Assembly (NCBI RefSeq): GCF_016086655.4
Contig: NC_052135.2
Coordinates: forward strand, 19,868,363 to 19,932,362
Length of the DNA stretch: 64,000 nucleotides
Reading direction: 5' to 3'
Source: Lepeophtheirus salmonis
Taxonomy: Eukaryota; Arthropoda; Copepoda; Siphonostomatoida; Caligidae
Part shown: positions 1 through 12,733 of the stretch, one piece after another
How positions within the stretch are numbered: the stretch's first letter is position 1
How the letters are laid out: each line of letters opens with the position of its first letter
The notes under the pieces: model-generated
What the model was told of the DNA's origin: nothing
The model's database searches: none
What the model saw: the letters and a program-made list of their open reading frames with translations, nothing else
Made by a program: the position numbers and the translations under genes

Positions 1-1146
1 TTGTTTCGTCTCATTTTGTAGACCAATGTTCTCCTAATTTCAGCTATTCGAGTTTTACACATTTGAAATATTTTAAATTTTGTAATAACCTGTCGTTCTA
101 CCAATGTTAACTGTTTGCAAACACAATTCATCTATTAAATAGGTTAAGTCTTAAATTTTAATTCTAGTGATAAGACCAATATTAACTGAACTTTCTTTAG
201 TACTGATCTTGTTAAAAAAATACATATATGATCTGTCCATGCCAAACTTCTTTATTGAATTAAATTTGTTGTGTTCAAGAATTTTTTTAAGTTTCTTTGA
301 CTGGTCAATGATTGACAAAGCCAAAACTTATTATAATAGGTATATTGAGATAAAAATCGACGTGCTTATGTCAAACTAAAGAAATTCTAAGGAAAGACGA
401 AATAAGTCATAAAAAAGAAAACATTCAATGATATTCACTCATTTAAATACCCTCGATCAAAACATGTTTCGGAACTGTACATTTATAAGTGCAAGGAGAA
501 TAAAACTGTAATATTTCTCTGCAAATTACCATCCCTGACAATTACACAATTCAAAGGATGAACTAGATCATTGTAAAACTATCAAAATATAAATTATACT
601 TTTTCCACATTGATATGTTTGTCGCTTCTTTCCTTTGATTATCTTTAAGTCAAAGCATCTAGCTCTAAGTAATTGACTTAAGGGCAAAATTTGATCAACA
701 TTCCTCGGTCCAGCCTACATACAACATAGGTAGATAAATTGCCCCCATATTTTATTATGAACATATTTGAATGTCGTGTAAGTAGTTAAATAAGTTGATA
801 AGAGTGAACATTTAAATAATATTATTTATCCTAACGATGCACAAATTTATACGCACATATACATACATATATTAATCGCCACTTTGCTAAACTTGCAGTT
901 ATTACTATTTACGAGGCAATAATTCTAAATAGCTAAAGGATAAATTACTTCTTCTTTTTATAAAAATACATGTATACCTAAGCAAGTAGTAAACAAAATA
1001 AAATAAAAAACCAGTTTTAAATCATACATAGAACCATCTATTCAAACTGAATTATTTTATGTTAATAAGAAATATTTGCAGTCTTTGCTTATTCAATCAA
1101 GCCAAATACCTTACTACAGCTTTTATCATTGAATAAGTAGGTACAC
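1..1146. other. unassigned AT-rich DNA
   Basis: No gene recognised. A 70-codon frame at 167-379 begins at a non-ATG codon, is rich in Leu/Ile/Phe/Tyr as expected of random AT-rich DNA, and has no recognisable domain, so I do not call it. Confidence 0.6.
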
Positions 1147-1380
1147 ATTAGAGCGGACCGAAAATCTGAATGTGAGAAATCAATGATGAAAGCTATCAGG
1201 AAACTTGTAATATCCTAATAGACTATTCTATGTTTAGGAAGTTCCCCATTTCAGCTATAAATTTATTTCTATATACAATCCAACATGTATTAAGCGGTCA
1301 GGCCTAAGAAATTGAAAGAGAGACAGCTTAGTGCAGGTGACATCTTCCATCAGGTTTTCATGTATATTTTGTAACAATTC
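1147..1380 (+). repeat. short dispersed repeats (two degenerate pieces)
   Basis: At about 1,147 the sequence reads ACATTAGAGCGGACCGAAAA followed by TCTGAAT..GAGAAATC. It closely resembles 14,812-14,850 (ACATTAGTGTGGGTCAAAAA then TCTGAATTTCAGAAATC). At 1,283-1,370 the motif TGTATTAAGCGGTCAGGCC resembles the interior of the TA-flanked miniature elements at 14,938 and 54,661 (TGTATTAAGCAATCAGTCA). Both pieces are degenerate and their boundaries are uncertain. Confidence 0.45.
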
Positions 1381-1924
1381 TAAATTCGAAAACTAGATAC
1401 GGCTCTTAGTTCCGCGACACGCATCAAACAGGTGCTGTTAGACCAGATTAAATATATATAAATATAATAGTCTTATAATAGACTGGGTCAAAAAAAAAAT
1501 GTTGATGATGGGGAGAAATAGGAAATTTGTTATACAGTGACAGACTATAATGCCATTTTCAGCACAATTGCATGTATTGAAGAGGTTCCTAAATTTAGTT
1601 GAAACTTTCTATGTACAAGTTTGTGGATTTTTAAATATATTTTCCGGAGAAACTTTGATGTTATTTATAGCCTAATATAATAAAATGGCTCATTTTTTGT
1701 TTTGATTGAAAAAAAATTATAGATTCCATATATATATCTATGTATTTTCAATCAATATTGTGTCATTTTTCTTCTAATGCATCAAGTACAAAACAATGAC
1801 ATTTCAATATAATAATTATTTAATAATAAAAATATGTCAGTTTATCTTGTCTTTACGATAGAAAGAATGGAGTTAGTCATCCATGTAACGAAAAAAATCA
1901 CTTATATGTAAAAATACACCTCTT

Positions 1925-2090
1925 TATGATGTATACATGTATTGGGAAACAGTTTTTGGAACCCACTCTCTCGAGATCGTATTTTGTACAATTTAGTTTG
2001 ATTATAATACACAACTTTTTTGGTCAAATTGATTTCAAAACTCCAAAAATTTAATAAAAAGCCTTCAAAAAGACCCAAACTAGTTCATAA
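1925..2090 (-). repeat. dispersed repeat, ACATTAGGGTG family copy
   Basis: The stretch beginning TGTATACATGTATTGGGAAA matches the reverse complement of 33,655-33,815 (TGTATATGTATTGGGAAACA), and both then carry a GGAACCC/TGAACCC..CTCGA block. The copies at 29,939 and 33,655 start with ACATTAGGGTG; that end is eroded here. Probably a non-autonomous element about 150-170 bp long. No coding capacity. Confidence 0.5.
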
Positions 2091-3204
2091 TATACTTATA
2101 TGTAATCATCATTTATATTCTATTCACGATGAGCAGAATAAAAGCCCGAATAAATAATAAATAAAAGGTTATCATAATATTTACATTTAAAATCACAGTG
2201 AGTTTCTGCTGATTAAACATATAACACTGTTTGTTTTCTAAAAGGGGGTGATGAGGCCCCTTAAAGAATAAATCATATGCATTTTGTCTTTGGAAAATGA
2301 AAGGAAAGCTGATTTATTTATTACATGTACATTGTACATAATGTAGAACCCCAGTACTGGAAATACTAAGAAAACTTTACTCCGAGATCTAACAAAACTT
2401 TGTAATTCGATCCAACTTATGCAACTTTTGTAAACTTGCTTCGATCACATGTCCATGGCGTCTTTGTTCAGTAAGGGTAGGTAGTAAAATCATTCTGTGG
2501 CGGAAGGTTGTTGAATTATTTTGACAAAATTTTAGTAATATTTTTGACAATTTTTTAATTGTAGCAAAAAAAAACTAAAAAAAAAATTACATCAGAAATT
2601 TATTTTTGACAAAAAAAGGCTGTTATTCGGATAAAGTAATTCAAATGTGATAGCAAAAGTTTATTCATGTATGTGTAACCCCCTCTCCCAATAATATTTT
2701 TACTGTATTTATGTTGTTGTTTTATGTGAATTTATGAAAACATCTTTGTTCCCAGATTAAGCTGTAATTTAGCTGTTAAGATTTCCCTTTTTTTCAAAGT
2801 TCAAGAAATATTTATTTTAGCATACTTTTTACAGATACATATACTTTAATATGTTATTAAATTGAAACAATAATTCTAAAAATATAAATGTACATCAAGT
2901 ATATTTCAACAGAGGTAAAAAAATTAATATTAATTTATTTTCAAATTTTTAGGTAGACATGTAACTCTAAATATTGATATAATTGAATACGTTAGGATTT
3001 ATAAATTTTGACTAATGTCTAACAAATCTCTACTAATATTTGGAGTTGTATAAAATTTGTCCTAGAACACATGTGAACCTGTTTGTAATTTCAACCTGAA
3101 CAGTGCTTTTTATTTTCCAAAGTTAATATAATTATTCTTGTAGAGATAATGGCTGAGTCCAATTTGCACGTATGCATGATGGAAGGACAGAAAGTAACGC
3201 AGAT
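2091..3204. other. unassigned AT-rich DNA
   Basis: No gene recognised. There are poly-A and poly-T runs but no frame of useful length. A 25-codon ATG frame at about 3,150-3,227 follows a TTCTTGTAG acceptor-like site, but it is too short to call. Confidence 0.6.
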
Positions 3205-3420
3205 GATTAGTTGGGGGAGATATTAATGTTGCCGGACTTGGAGTAGAATTGAGGATTGACAACGGAACAATTCCGGTCTATATCCTCGCGAGATTCGGAG
3301 TGAGATTTGTATGCATTGCTTTATCACATAACTGCTTGCAGCTATTCTAATAAAGGATAAGGCAGCTAAGCTGCTCTCCTACAATATATTCTTTAAATTT
3401 TCAGAGTTACCATCTTAATT
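3205..3420 (+). repeat. SINE-like dispersed repeat, copy 1
   Basis: Near full-length copy of a repeat seen at least nine times in this window. It has a GGAGTAGAATTGAGGATTGAC block, an interior GAGATTCGGAGTGAGATTTG block and a shared 3' end containing GGCAGCTAAGCTGCTCTCCT, a CTTTAAATTTTCAGAGTTACC-type block, and then a halt to the similarity. Related copies lie at 18,533 (-), 27,270 (+), 28,055 (-), 28,979 (-), 39,100 (+), 40,212 (-), 42,850 (+) and 48,985 (+). A common 3' end with variable 5' truncation fits retroposition. Confidence 0.65.
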
Positions 3421-5366
3421 TTAGATACTTCTCTCTTTTTTCCAACTCTTCCCAATTCTCAAGGTACTGATTAGCCTTATAAGATAATAGTAATAATTAA
3501 GAAAACAATATCCATATCCTTTTAGCCTACGAATTTACTATTTGAATTATATGTTTCTTCTTTATAGTAAAATAAAAGACAGCGTTAGGGTAAAAACTTG
3601 ATGGTTGAGAACAGATTAATGTGTTTTCAGTTAACTTTTATGGAGAAAAAGAATTGTGAACTCGATTGCATCGGTTTTCGACATTTCTTATTGAAAAAAT
3701 AAGAATAGTTTTTTTCGGATTTTACAGTATAAAAGTTTGTTCTAACACTTAAATAATGAAGATAAAAATAATAAAGAAAACAAAAGGATTTTTACATATT
3801 AATTATTTTCTTCCTCAAAAACGAATTTACTATTACTGGAATTTTCTGTGCATCTTTGAGTTTCTGACGTTCTACATTTGTCACTTTTAGGCGTTGAAAT
3901 GGATAGGCTTGGATGTCACATCTTCCCAAGAACATGTAATGATGGGTTTAAATTAAACTCAAGTTGATGCTTTTTCATAGAACATAAATTAGTTTGGTAT
4001 ATTATTCCAAAGATGTTTCAATAAATTTGCAATGCCAAATCTTGTGTTTCTCTTTGATTGAAATCACACCAAATAGTTTAAAATATAATAAATTCTTTTA
4101 AAATTACAACAAAGTTTTTACTTGAGTCTATAGGGTCTCAGAAATTTTGAAAGCTTCGAAAATAAATTTTTCAAAATTAAATGCAATTTAAGACGTTATC
4201 ACATATGTGACACGTCGTTGTTACAAGATTAAAGTAGTTATTCAATTTAATTTGCAGTTTAAAATTTGTTAATTATATTTTTTATTTTCATGGCTAATGC
4301 AAATAATAAACGTATACACAAAAATAATGAAAATTTTGAAACTAAAATTCACAAAAAAGGGATGAATTTTAATAATAATATATAAAAATGAACTCATAGT
4401 AGTTATTATTTTATGTTATTTTAGTTTATGAATATTTGGATACAATTGATTTTGATTTATTTTTATTTTATGCAGGTCCGTCTAGTCCTAAAATATGTCA
4501 GTTGTGTGTGAGAGAGGACATGCACTCTTGATCGTGATAGATGAGGAGTATCATTTTGGAGTTATAAGGATTATTCCTAGTTCTACTCTGTGTATAATAA
4601 TGATAATCGTACACGAGGTTTATAAGGTACTAAAATAAATCTACCAAAAAAAAAATACAAATAACATATTACTAATCCATCAAAATCAATCAACAAATTT
4701 TATACATTGGCAGTAGTAACCTATTACTACCCAACTCCCCTAAAATTTATTTGAAATTGAATATATTTCAACAAGACATTTTTTTCATCTCGAATGAGAC
4801 TATTCGATACTTTTAATCGACTTCTGCCCCAAACTATGGGCCCTATGGACACCTAGTTTGAGAGTTTTTGAGCATATCAGGGATATTTTCTATATTTTGA
4901 CAGCTATGATTTGCTGGTTCAAACAAGTATGTACATTCTCATAAAGGAAAACAATACCTTCATTTGCTAGTTTATCAAATAGGTCCAAGGAATAGTATCA
5001 CAAACAAGCATATGACTTGGTTACAAGTTTAGTTGATCTTATATCTCGATAACTAGATATTGGTTTTGTCCGAGGCCTAATTCTTAACCTGTCTCCACTT
5101 CCTTACACATTGAATACAATGAATAACTTTTCAAGTGGGAGGTGTGTACACCACACCTTGAAATTGAACCTAACAATCTTCCTTTCTATAATTTTTTTAG
5201 TGGATGAGGCTAAAATACTTGATAATCAACATATTAATACTTATATGCTCTAAGTTTTCGATATGCTTAGTTTTCTTATTGATAATATTAAACAAAGGTT
5301 TTACCTTATACTATGGATTTTTAGGGTCACAATGATCATCGTTTGTATTTGTATATGTACACTGAA
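3421..5366. other. unassigned AT-rich DNA
   Basis: Nothing recognisable: no coding region, RNA gene or clear repeat beyond homopolymer runs. Confidence 0.6.
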
Positions 5367-6348
5367 CCGGGTCCACGGAAAGTCCTGTTAAATTAAATTT
5401 ATATAATATATGCAAGATATTATAATTAAACTCTAGTTGGGTCGAAACTAGATAAAAATATACCATTTTGAATAAAATAACAGCTTTTTTTTTTCAAAAA
5501 AGGACTCCCGCAGTCGTAAAGGAAATCCAGGCAAATATTGCAAGAAATCCAAGGAAGAGCGTCACCAAGATGACCAAGGATTTCAACATGGGTGCAACAA
5601 CAATGAGATACCTTATTCAAGATGCCCTTGGGATGTATCCCTACAAATTGAAGGACAAGCAGGGCTCCCAACATTGTGTTCAGTGATGAGAAAATTTTCA
5701 CCCCCAAAATTATCGTATTCTGGCCAAAACAGGTGAGCTGATTTACCATGGAGTCAACAGAATGCAAAAGTCACAGTCTAGGATGGGTTGAATGGCCCCT
5801 TGGTGTTTGTGCCGGCCGGGGGGAAGATCAATATCAAGGAGTACATTAACATAATCATGGTGGATGGTTTTATTTTCTCTGGGCCCAACAGCACTTCCAG
5901 AATGAACTAAGACCTTCCAACAGGATGGCACCCTTTCTCATATATCCAAAGAGACGCAGCAATGATGTGAGAGCAATTTGAGTGGCTTCAAAAGCAAGGA
6001 AGTCTGGCCACCCTCCAATGTCTACCTAAGTGGCATGCATTAATCCATGTAATCCATTCCTTAGTGCAAAGCCTGTGTGACTCCCACCAAGAATTTGGAC
6101 GACCTGAAGGTCAAACTGGTGGCTGCATGGACCTCTATCCCTGTGTATATGTTTTGTACAGCATGCAAGTCCTTTCCAAAGAGACTGAAAGCTGTGGTCA
6201 AGGCTAAAGGTAACTTTTTCAAATGAAAGTTATGTCATATGTTTTTAAAACTTGTGTAGACTTGTTTCTATAATTATATGCAAATTATGTCATTTGTATT
6301 ATCATTACTACATACATCAGCATTTAACAGAACTTTCTGCGGACCCTG
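5367..6348 (+). mobile_element. Tc1/mariner-type DNA transposon, degenerate, 982 bp
   Basis: Inverted ends pair over about 27 bp. The left end begins CCGGGTCCACGGAAAGTCCT. The right end, read on the minus strand, begins CAGGGTCCGCAGAAAGTTCT, and both continue GTTAAAT. The expected TA target duplication is intact on the right (6,349-6,350) and mutated to AA on the left (5,365-5,366). The interior holds a plus-strand transposase remnant. At 982 bp it is shorter than the usual ~1.3 kb because parts of the transposase are deleted. It should be unable to move by itself. Confidence 0.85.
5468..6226 (+). pseudogene. mariner-type transposase pseudogene
   Basis: Family role: cut-and-paste transposase that binds the TIRs and cleaves with a D,D,D triad. 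A helix-turn-helix-like segment (RTPAVVKEIQANIARNP, then KSVTKMTKDFNMGATTMRYL) is readable at 5,500-5,625. A frame change leads to FSDEKIFT, with the first catalytic Asp at 5,685-5,687. FQQDGTLSH carries the second Asp (5,924-5,926). Then VWPPSNVYLSGMH stands where the family has WPPSSPDLNPLD, so the third Asp is His and the upstream Asp is Tyr. The C-terminus (VVKAKGNFFK, stop 6,224-6,226) survives. The first DNA-binding half and a stretch before FSDEK are missing, and there are several stops and frameshifts. The second and third catalytic positions are separated by 37 codons, counting one stop. Non-functional. Confidence 0.85.
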
Positions 6349-7880
6349 TATGTATATGTATTTTTTTGTAAAATAATACTTTGGTGATTTTCCTATGAGG
6401 ATTTTCTGACACGTATTTTGAAGAAGGTAAAAAATGAGCGATACTTTTTCAGGTCAAGAAACAGATCTTATTGACAATCGTATTTGTGATTAAAATGTGA
6501 ATTAGCCTTCCTAGTTGGATTTATGAAACAACATACTAAAGGCCAAGAGGAAATCAAGTATTCCAAGCTCAAATTTCGTTAACCAATTATTCAAGTTTTA
6601 TGGGAGAAACAGACTTGTTGGACAATGATTTGACCAACAATAGAATATCAATAAGAGATACATAAGATTATAAAATACTTTATAAGTTTAAAAGCTACAA
6701 CGACAATCTCTTATTAATATGATTTGATATTACAATCAATAACGCACTTTAAAGAGTCACTTTTCCAAAACTCTCAAACAAAAGTGCACTAAAAAATGCC
6801 TTATATCAAAGAACATCCGGTTATGAACCTGTAAATACCATTTTAATCATTGTAAATGATTTCACAGAAGAAGTAGAGCCACTGAAAAATTGTAATTGTT
6901 TTCGTTTCTCAAAGTTTATTGTGCAGAAATTGGTTAAATATTGAGACGTTTTGGGTGACTTCGAACACTTTGACAACTTTTTAAAATAATCTAGAAAGAA
7001 AGCCAATGGTCTTAAAAAAATATAAATTTTATGAACTAATGTAGCCAAATAGCCATATTTTAATATAAACTGAGTTTATTTTTATTTTTATTTAGTATAA
7101 AAATTAATATTCCATGATCTAAAGAATACACAAGTGCACGAGCTCCCCCGATTCTCCCCTGCACATTATGCGTTTTTATGGATGATATTAATTACTGTAC
7201 TTGACGTTAAATAAATAAACAAACATATATCTAACTACCATTGAGTAAGTCTTTAATAGAAGTTATCTTTTGATAATCAAACCATAAAAAAGACACAGAC
7301 AAAATGATGAATGAATAACTGACCAAATTAAAAGTGACGACTAAATTATGTTCACATAGATTTGCCACACCACAGAGTGTAAAGATATATATATGTATAT
7401 GTTATCCATACAATGGAAATAGCAATAATAAAAAATGTGTTTTTTTCTTTTGGTGCATATATACATATCTATTTTATCATTGTTCTTATTTTTGTTTTTT
7501 GCTTGACAATTTTTTTTGCGGATAATTTATGACTTTGAAAATAAAAGGAACAAAAAAACAAAAAAATACTAAGAATAGTTCAATATCAAATGGATGAAAA
7601 GTATTTTTTTTTTCTCTTTTTGCAATTTATTGAACATGGTATTTATTTTGCCATAATTTAAAGCTCTTTTGTATTATACTGTTATTACCAAGTATAAAAG
7701 TCTCTCTCTTTTTCCCTCTCATATGTTCTTTCTCTTTATGTTTTTTTTATGTCTCTGTTAGGTTATGAACATGTGGAGTTATACATACCTATATAAAAGA
7801 CCAAAATGTCAAAAGTTGCAGTAATTGAAACCTTTATATTTTTATGAAGATTGTAATATTCATTGGTATATTCTGAATAC
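6349..7880. other. unassigned AT-rich DNA
   Basis: No gene recognised. Minus-strand frame 6,821-7,048 and plus-strand frame 7,334-7,525 have composition typical of chance frames and no motif. Confidence 0.55.
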
Positions 7881-7930
7881 AGGGTGGTTCAGAATAAGAT
7901 TTACCTCTAACACTAGAACCACAACCGTAT
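7881..7930 (+). repeat. solitary mariner-like end
   Basis: TACAGGGTGGTTCAGAATAA has the TA plus CAGGGTG start typical of Tc1/mariner TIRs. No matching inverted partner or transposase was found nearby, so this is at best a truncated end. Confidence 0.35.
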
Positions 7931-10600
7931 CATTTTTGATTACTTTTTGACTTTGCCATGCCGTTCCAAAATGTATTGTATTTTATTTAATATGTAAAAA
8001 TTACATCTAGATAAAATTTGATTTTTTTTCACTATTATAAAGCAGCCAATGCTACCTCATCAAACCGTGGAATCATTTTCGCAACCACCAATTTGTAACT
8101 TGTTTTCAACATGTACTCAGACATATTGAAATTAATTCTTTTGATTTTTAGCAGCAAGTTTATACTCGTATCCTAACTATATTAATAAAAACATATTTAT
8201 TTTGTTGACTTGGATAGTTATGAGAATTTAGTGGATTCTTTTTTGATACTATCTGTCAGCAAAAGGATTTGAAATACCACCTTTGTTCGAGTGTGAATTT
8301 ACTTTTATTTTAAAAAGAAAATTTAGGATGTTCATTGAACCTTTTTTTTAAATTCTAAATAAATTTACAAGTTTGTATGGTTTAAAAACAGGCGGGATCA
8401 TTCAGTTTGCAAACGTCGTACTAGTGTTAACATAATTGAATTAAGAGTATCGAAAGTAGAAGTATCTAAAGTATTTTTTTTTTTTCTGGAGTCACCCTTT
8501 ATTTTCATCAGAATGAGGCCCCAGTCCAAGAATGAGGCAACGAAAACTTGTTGCACTTTTGTGAGAACTTGCTGCTTGTACCAACAAGCTAACATATTAA
8601 GTGCTTAGTTATTATACAAAAATGACAAATTCTGCCCCCCCCCCAAAGAAAAACCACGAAAATAATACTTTATCTAACAATAGGTTCCAAAATTACAAAA
8701 ATAAACTACTATAGGGGCAATGATTTTTCTTGCAATAAAATTTGATTTTTTTCCGAGATAGTGGACTAACAGAATGATAACATTATCTTTAAATTTTTAT
8801 GAATAGGTAAGGATATAAAAATTCAATTCAATTTTTGTCCTAATTTTTTTATGTAAAAGAAAGAAAAAAAATATATATTTCAGACAAAAAAAAAACATTT
8901 ACCCAAAAAAATACTTTTTCTCTTAAGCGCGTCCATTTAATCAAATTTAATGGTGTATCTTTTTTCGACATTTTTATTAAGTATTTATTCTGTCAATAAT
9001 AAATTTTATATATTTGATTAATCTAAAATTAATTTGAACTAAAGACTCCACGCCACCGGTGGTCCCTCTCATACAATAATTATATTTTGGCTTAGACATT
9101 AGTCAAGGTATATATGTATATACCTATTTATTGGGTTCCTGACAACCACTTTGGCCGCTGATTTTTTTTTTACAAGCGAAATACACCAAGATATGTGGTC
9201 ATTAGAAAAGTGGACTGCAATTGAGTTTGCTCAATTTCAAAAAAAAATAACACCCTTCCGTACTAGTAATACTATGTGATTCACTCTTTGAATGTGTTAG
9301 TGTAAACAGGGTATTCCAGAATTAGAGTTGTATTGACTTTAATGTCATTAAATTAAGAATACTGTGTGTAGAGATTGGGTCCCATTGAACACAGTAAATA
9401 AAGTTTTAGAATGGTGCAAATACAGTTTTTAGGACTAATGGGACAACAGTCAGTCCTATAAGTCTTCCTTATTCATCTTATTTTAAGCTACCTAACTTTG
9501 GCGCCCTAAAAGTATGGTAAAATGGAAGCAAATTCAGTTTCCAGGATCAGCAAAGACTCCCTCATGGCAGCTTGGGGGGGGGGGATTGTACAACTTTTTT
9601 CTTTTTTTTTGCATACTAGTTGTCTCCGCCAAGTTGCTCAGAATAGGTGGAAAGACATTAAATGACATATTAGTCATTGCTAAGGTAATATTATTTAACC
9701 CCGTGAAAAAGTATTACTACTTATGTGAGTAATTTATTTTTTCAGATAAAAATCTAATCATGGAGCCCCTTATAGGTATGTATATTCGAAAAAAGTTTGT
9801 AATTTAAACTCTTATGCATCCGTGAAAGGGCTTTGGTTGATATAAAAGTAGTATAATAAAAATTTCATCACATTTTGTTGTATAGCCCTTCAGTACTTCC
9901 CTTAAAGGTTTTTTAGTGAATTTGAACTTGAGAATGTAAAATTGTGTGTCTTGGTGGATTTTTTGATCCACCTTCAATCTAAATTGTTAATTTATAGTAT
10001 ATTTCATGTATCCCATTTTTTTGGTATTGCACTTAATCCAATTATGAGATATTAACAAGTTTTGGAAAAAAAATAATTATTGAGGTTTTAATGATTTTTT
10101 TTTTATTATTTATCCATCCCAATGATAAAAATGAAAAAAGGGATATGTTTGATCATGCATAAACAATAAAAACGTTACATTTCATAATCACTTCTTAATT
10201 GAAAAATAATCTATCTTCTTTAACAATGATTCCTCGACGTAAATTTTTGAGAAAACTGCAAGGTTATCAAGGTCATCAAGGAACGTTTTTACATAAAAAT
10301 TATAAAGATTTTATTTTGTTTTGGAAAATTTCAAAATATACGAATGCTAAATACTAAAAAAAAAATCAAGAAATTTCGTTTCTAAAAATAAAGTCATCAT
10401 AAATTCTCGGGAAATGTTTTTCTCATAATCAAAAGTTCATAGACCCAAATATTCGACCAAAATCAGATGTTACCACAAAAAATCGCGTCTATGGACTTTG
10501 CAGTGACGAAAAAACTGGAAAACACCGCTTTTCAGTATAAAAATGGTTATCAAATTTACCGTTCATTTGGTCAATAATGTTTTAAGTATCATATGTAACA
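7931..10600. other. unassigned AT-rich DNA
   Basis: No gene recognised. Contains a C-run at about 8,635, a G-run at about 9,575 and many A/T tracts. The frames at 8,398-8,595 (-) and 9,514-9,732 (+) have no recognisable domain. Confidence 0.55.
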
Positions 10601-10639
10601 CTTACTAAGAGCAAATTATGCGTAATATTGCTAAAATAT

Positions 10640-10740
10640 GTATATTTTATATGTTGAGAGACTTAACACCCTAAGGAAAGTACTTGAGTTTAGATTGAAA
10701 GGGAAGTGAATGGTGTTAACATGTGTCTAAATGTTAGAAT
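10640..10740 (+). repeat. dispersed repeat, GGGAAGTACTTG family (weak copy)
   Basis: ACACCCTAAGGAAAGTACTTG at about 10,665 matches ACACCCTAGGGAAGTACTTG at about 17,930 and, inverted, CAGTACTTCCCTGGG at about 25,545. It is only a short partial copy. Confidence 0.4.
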
Positions 10741-12733
10741 TTCTTATTGAAGTACTAATTGTATATTTGGCTTATAAATGATATACGATAATTTCAAATT
10801 ATAAGGTACATTATCAATTATAAGGTGTTATTTAAAGGTTAAGTTTTTTCTTCCTTTCTATAAGGACTCCATCAATATATTAGTTGATTATGTATAATAG
10901 ATAGTTTGATAATATCTGGTAATTTTTCACAGCTGTTTGAGTATTATTCTCGATATTTACCTTCTTAAAAAATTAATATTTATATTAAAAATATAGAAAG
11001 CAAGATCAAATATTTTATGTTACTTTGAAAAAAATAGACTGATTCATCGGTCACTATTTTTCTCCACAATTAATTGTTAGGGTACCAATTTGTATATTTG
11101 ACAAGTTTATTACGACCACTAACATTCTTAATTACATTTTACTCTTCATATTAATAGCTTTTAAGAGAAAATTAAGTTTTTATTTTTACTCGCATTTGGG
11201 TTTAAATAGAATACATATATTTTTATTTTCAAATAACTATAATTTTATTTTAATAAAGGTATTATTAGTTATTCCTCGTCCATGAAAAATATCCAAAATT
11301 TTAAAGCACCCTCTAGATGCTAGGCATCATTTTTAATAAGATTATTGTAATGTATCTCAGTTTACCATTTCAATTAATTCAATAAAAATTTAAATACTAT
11401 TAAAATACTAGCATAATATGTAATATCTTTGGCATACAATTTTTTTGAAAGATTGATTCATAATAAGATACTAGTATTTATATATGATGAAATCATCTTC
11501 AAAAAATGTAGCATAGGGCATAAAACATACAGCCCACTGTTTAATAGACATTCATTGAGTATATTATAAGGCTATAAATACGAATAAATTATGTATGTAC
11601 CTATGTAAAAACAAGGGACGATGTTTTGATGGACCTGGAAACAAACATTTTTGTACTCCAGATGGAACAGGACTAAGCTTAACCCTTCCAGCATAAAAGA
11701 TCCCCTGCACTTCAGATATGAGACCCTCAATCTTTCCTGACTTCACGTGACTTGGGGATTTAGCGATGACCCAATGATGTTTTGGTCGTATTTTTTTCTT
11801 ATTAAATTCTCTACTATTTATATTACTGTAGTAACTTTTTGAAACCCATAAAATAAATTGGAGAAGTCTCAACCTCTCTTCGACAGAAGGAACACATATC
11901 TTCAAGATCAAATTTGGACTATTTCATGAACAAAGAGAATTTAGCTATATTTTTGTATCTTTATTTGATTTGAAAAATTTATATTCCCTCGATACAACTC
12001 TTAAAATAAAATTTATCAAATAATCATTCTTTTATTGTGAAGATCAATTCTGGTTACTTTAAGGTCAATATGCTGTTGTACTCTAAAGGTTTAATAAGAA
12101 AAATTTGTTAAAGAGTACAAATGGTATCCACACTAAATTTCATTCCAGTCATTCTTCGTTTTGACGGGCTCATATTTAAATAAATTATAATACTATTTTT
12201 GTAGGAAATTATATGTGAAATGTACGTACTTATATGTAACCCATTCCTTTGTTAAAGTAGTCCGTTCGTGAAAATAAAATCCTATTTCACTAATTGTCTA
12301 ATCACAAAAGGCTTCTATCTTGTGTGTGTGTATTTATATAATTCAGCAAATATTGACTTTTTAGCAAAATAACACACATGTTTTTGAATGCATGAGAAAG
12401 CTTCTTCTTTATTTTAACTTGACCTTGAAAACATAGGCAAATAATAACAAATCCAAAATAGATACATAATCAATTTACAAAATAGAATATAATTCGTAAA
12501 AAAAAAGCAATGTTGACACTTAAGTTTCTCATTTACTAAGAAAGTATGTTTGACCAGTATACCAGAAAACAAATTTTCAAATTACGAAATTCCCGTTAGT
12601 AAATAATAAGTTCTTTATAGTTTAAGCATTCTTTTATATTTAAGTAGAAATAATTCATTTTTAAACATTTCTCTTGTTTGTCTGTCTGTGTAGGACTCAT
12701 TTTTGAGTGTGTACTTAATATCTTTGAAATGTA
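10741..12733. other. unassigned AT-rich DNA with one 115-codon frame
   Basis: No gene recognised, except that the minus-strand frame 11,564-11,911 is listed separately. Elsewhere only AT-rich sequence, with a short GT run at about 12,322. Confidence 0.5.
11564..11911 (-). other. unrecognised 115-codon open frame
   Basis: This is one of the longer frames in the window, in a locally less AT-rich patch. The middle (PKHHWVIAKSPSHVKSGKIE and onward to about VQKCLFPGPSKHRP) has balanced, protein-like composition, whereas the N-terminal third looks random. I see no signal peptide, membrane helix or known motif. It could be an exon of an unrecognised gene, a fragment of a mobile element, or chance. 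No convincing splice sites fix its ends. Confidence 0.2.

Noticed and set aside
5426..5767. Minus-strand 113-codon frame
   Set aside because: Antisense shadow of the plus-strand mariner transposase remnant at 5,468-6,226.
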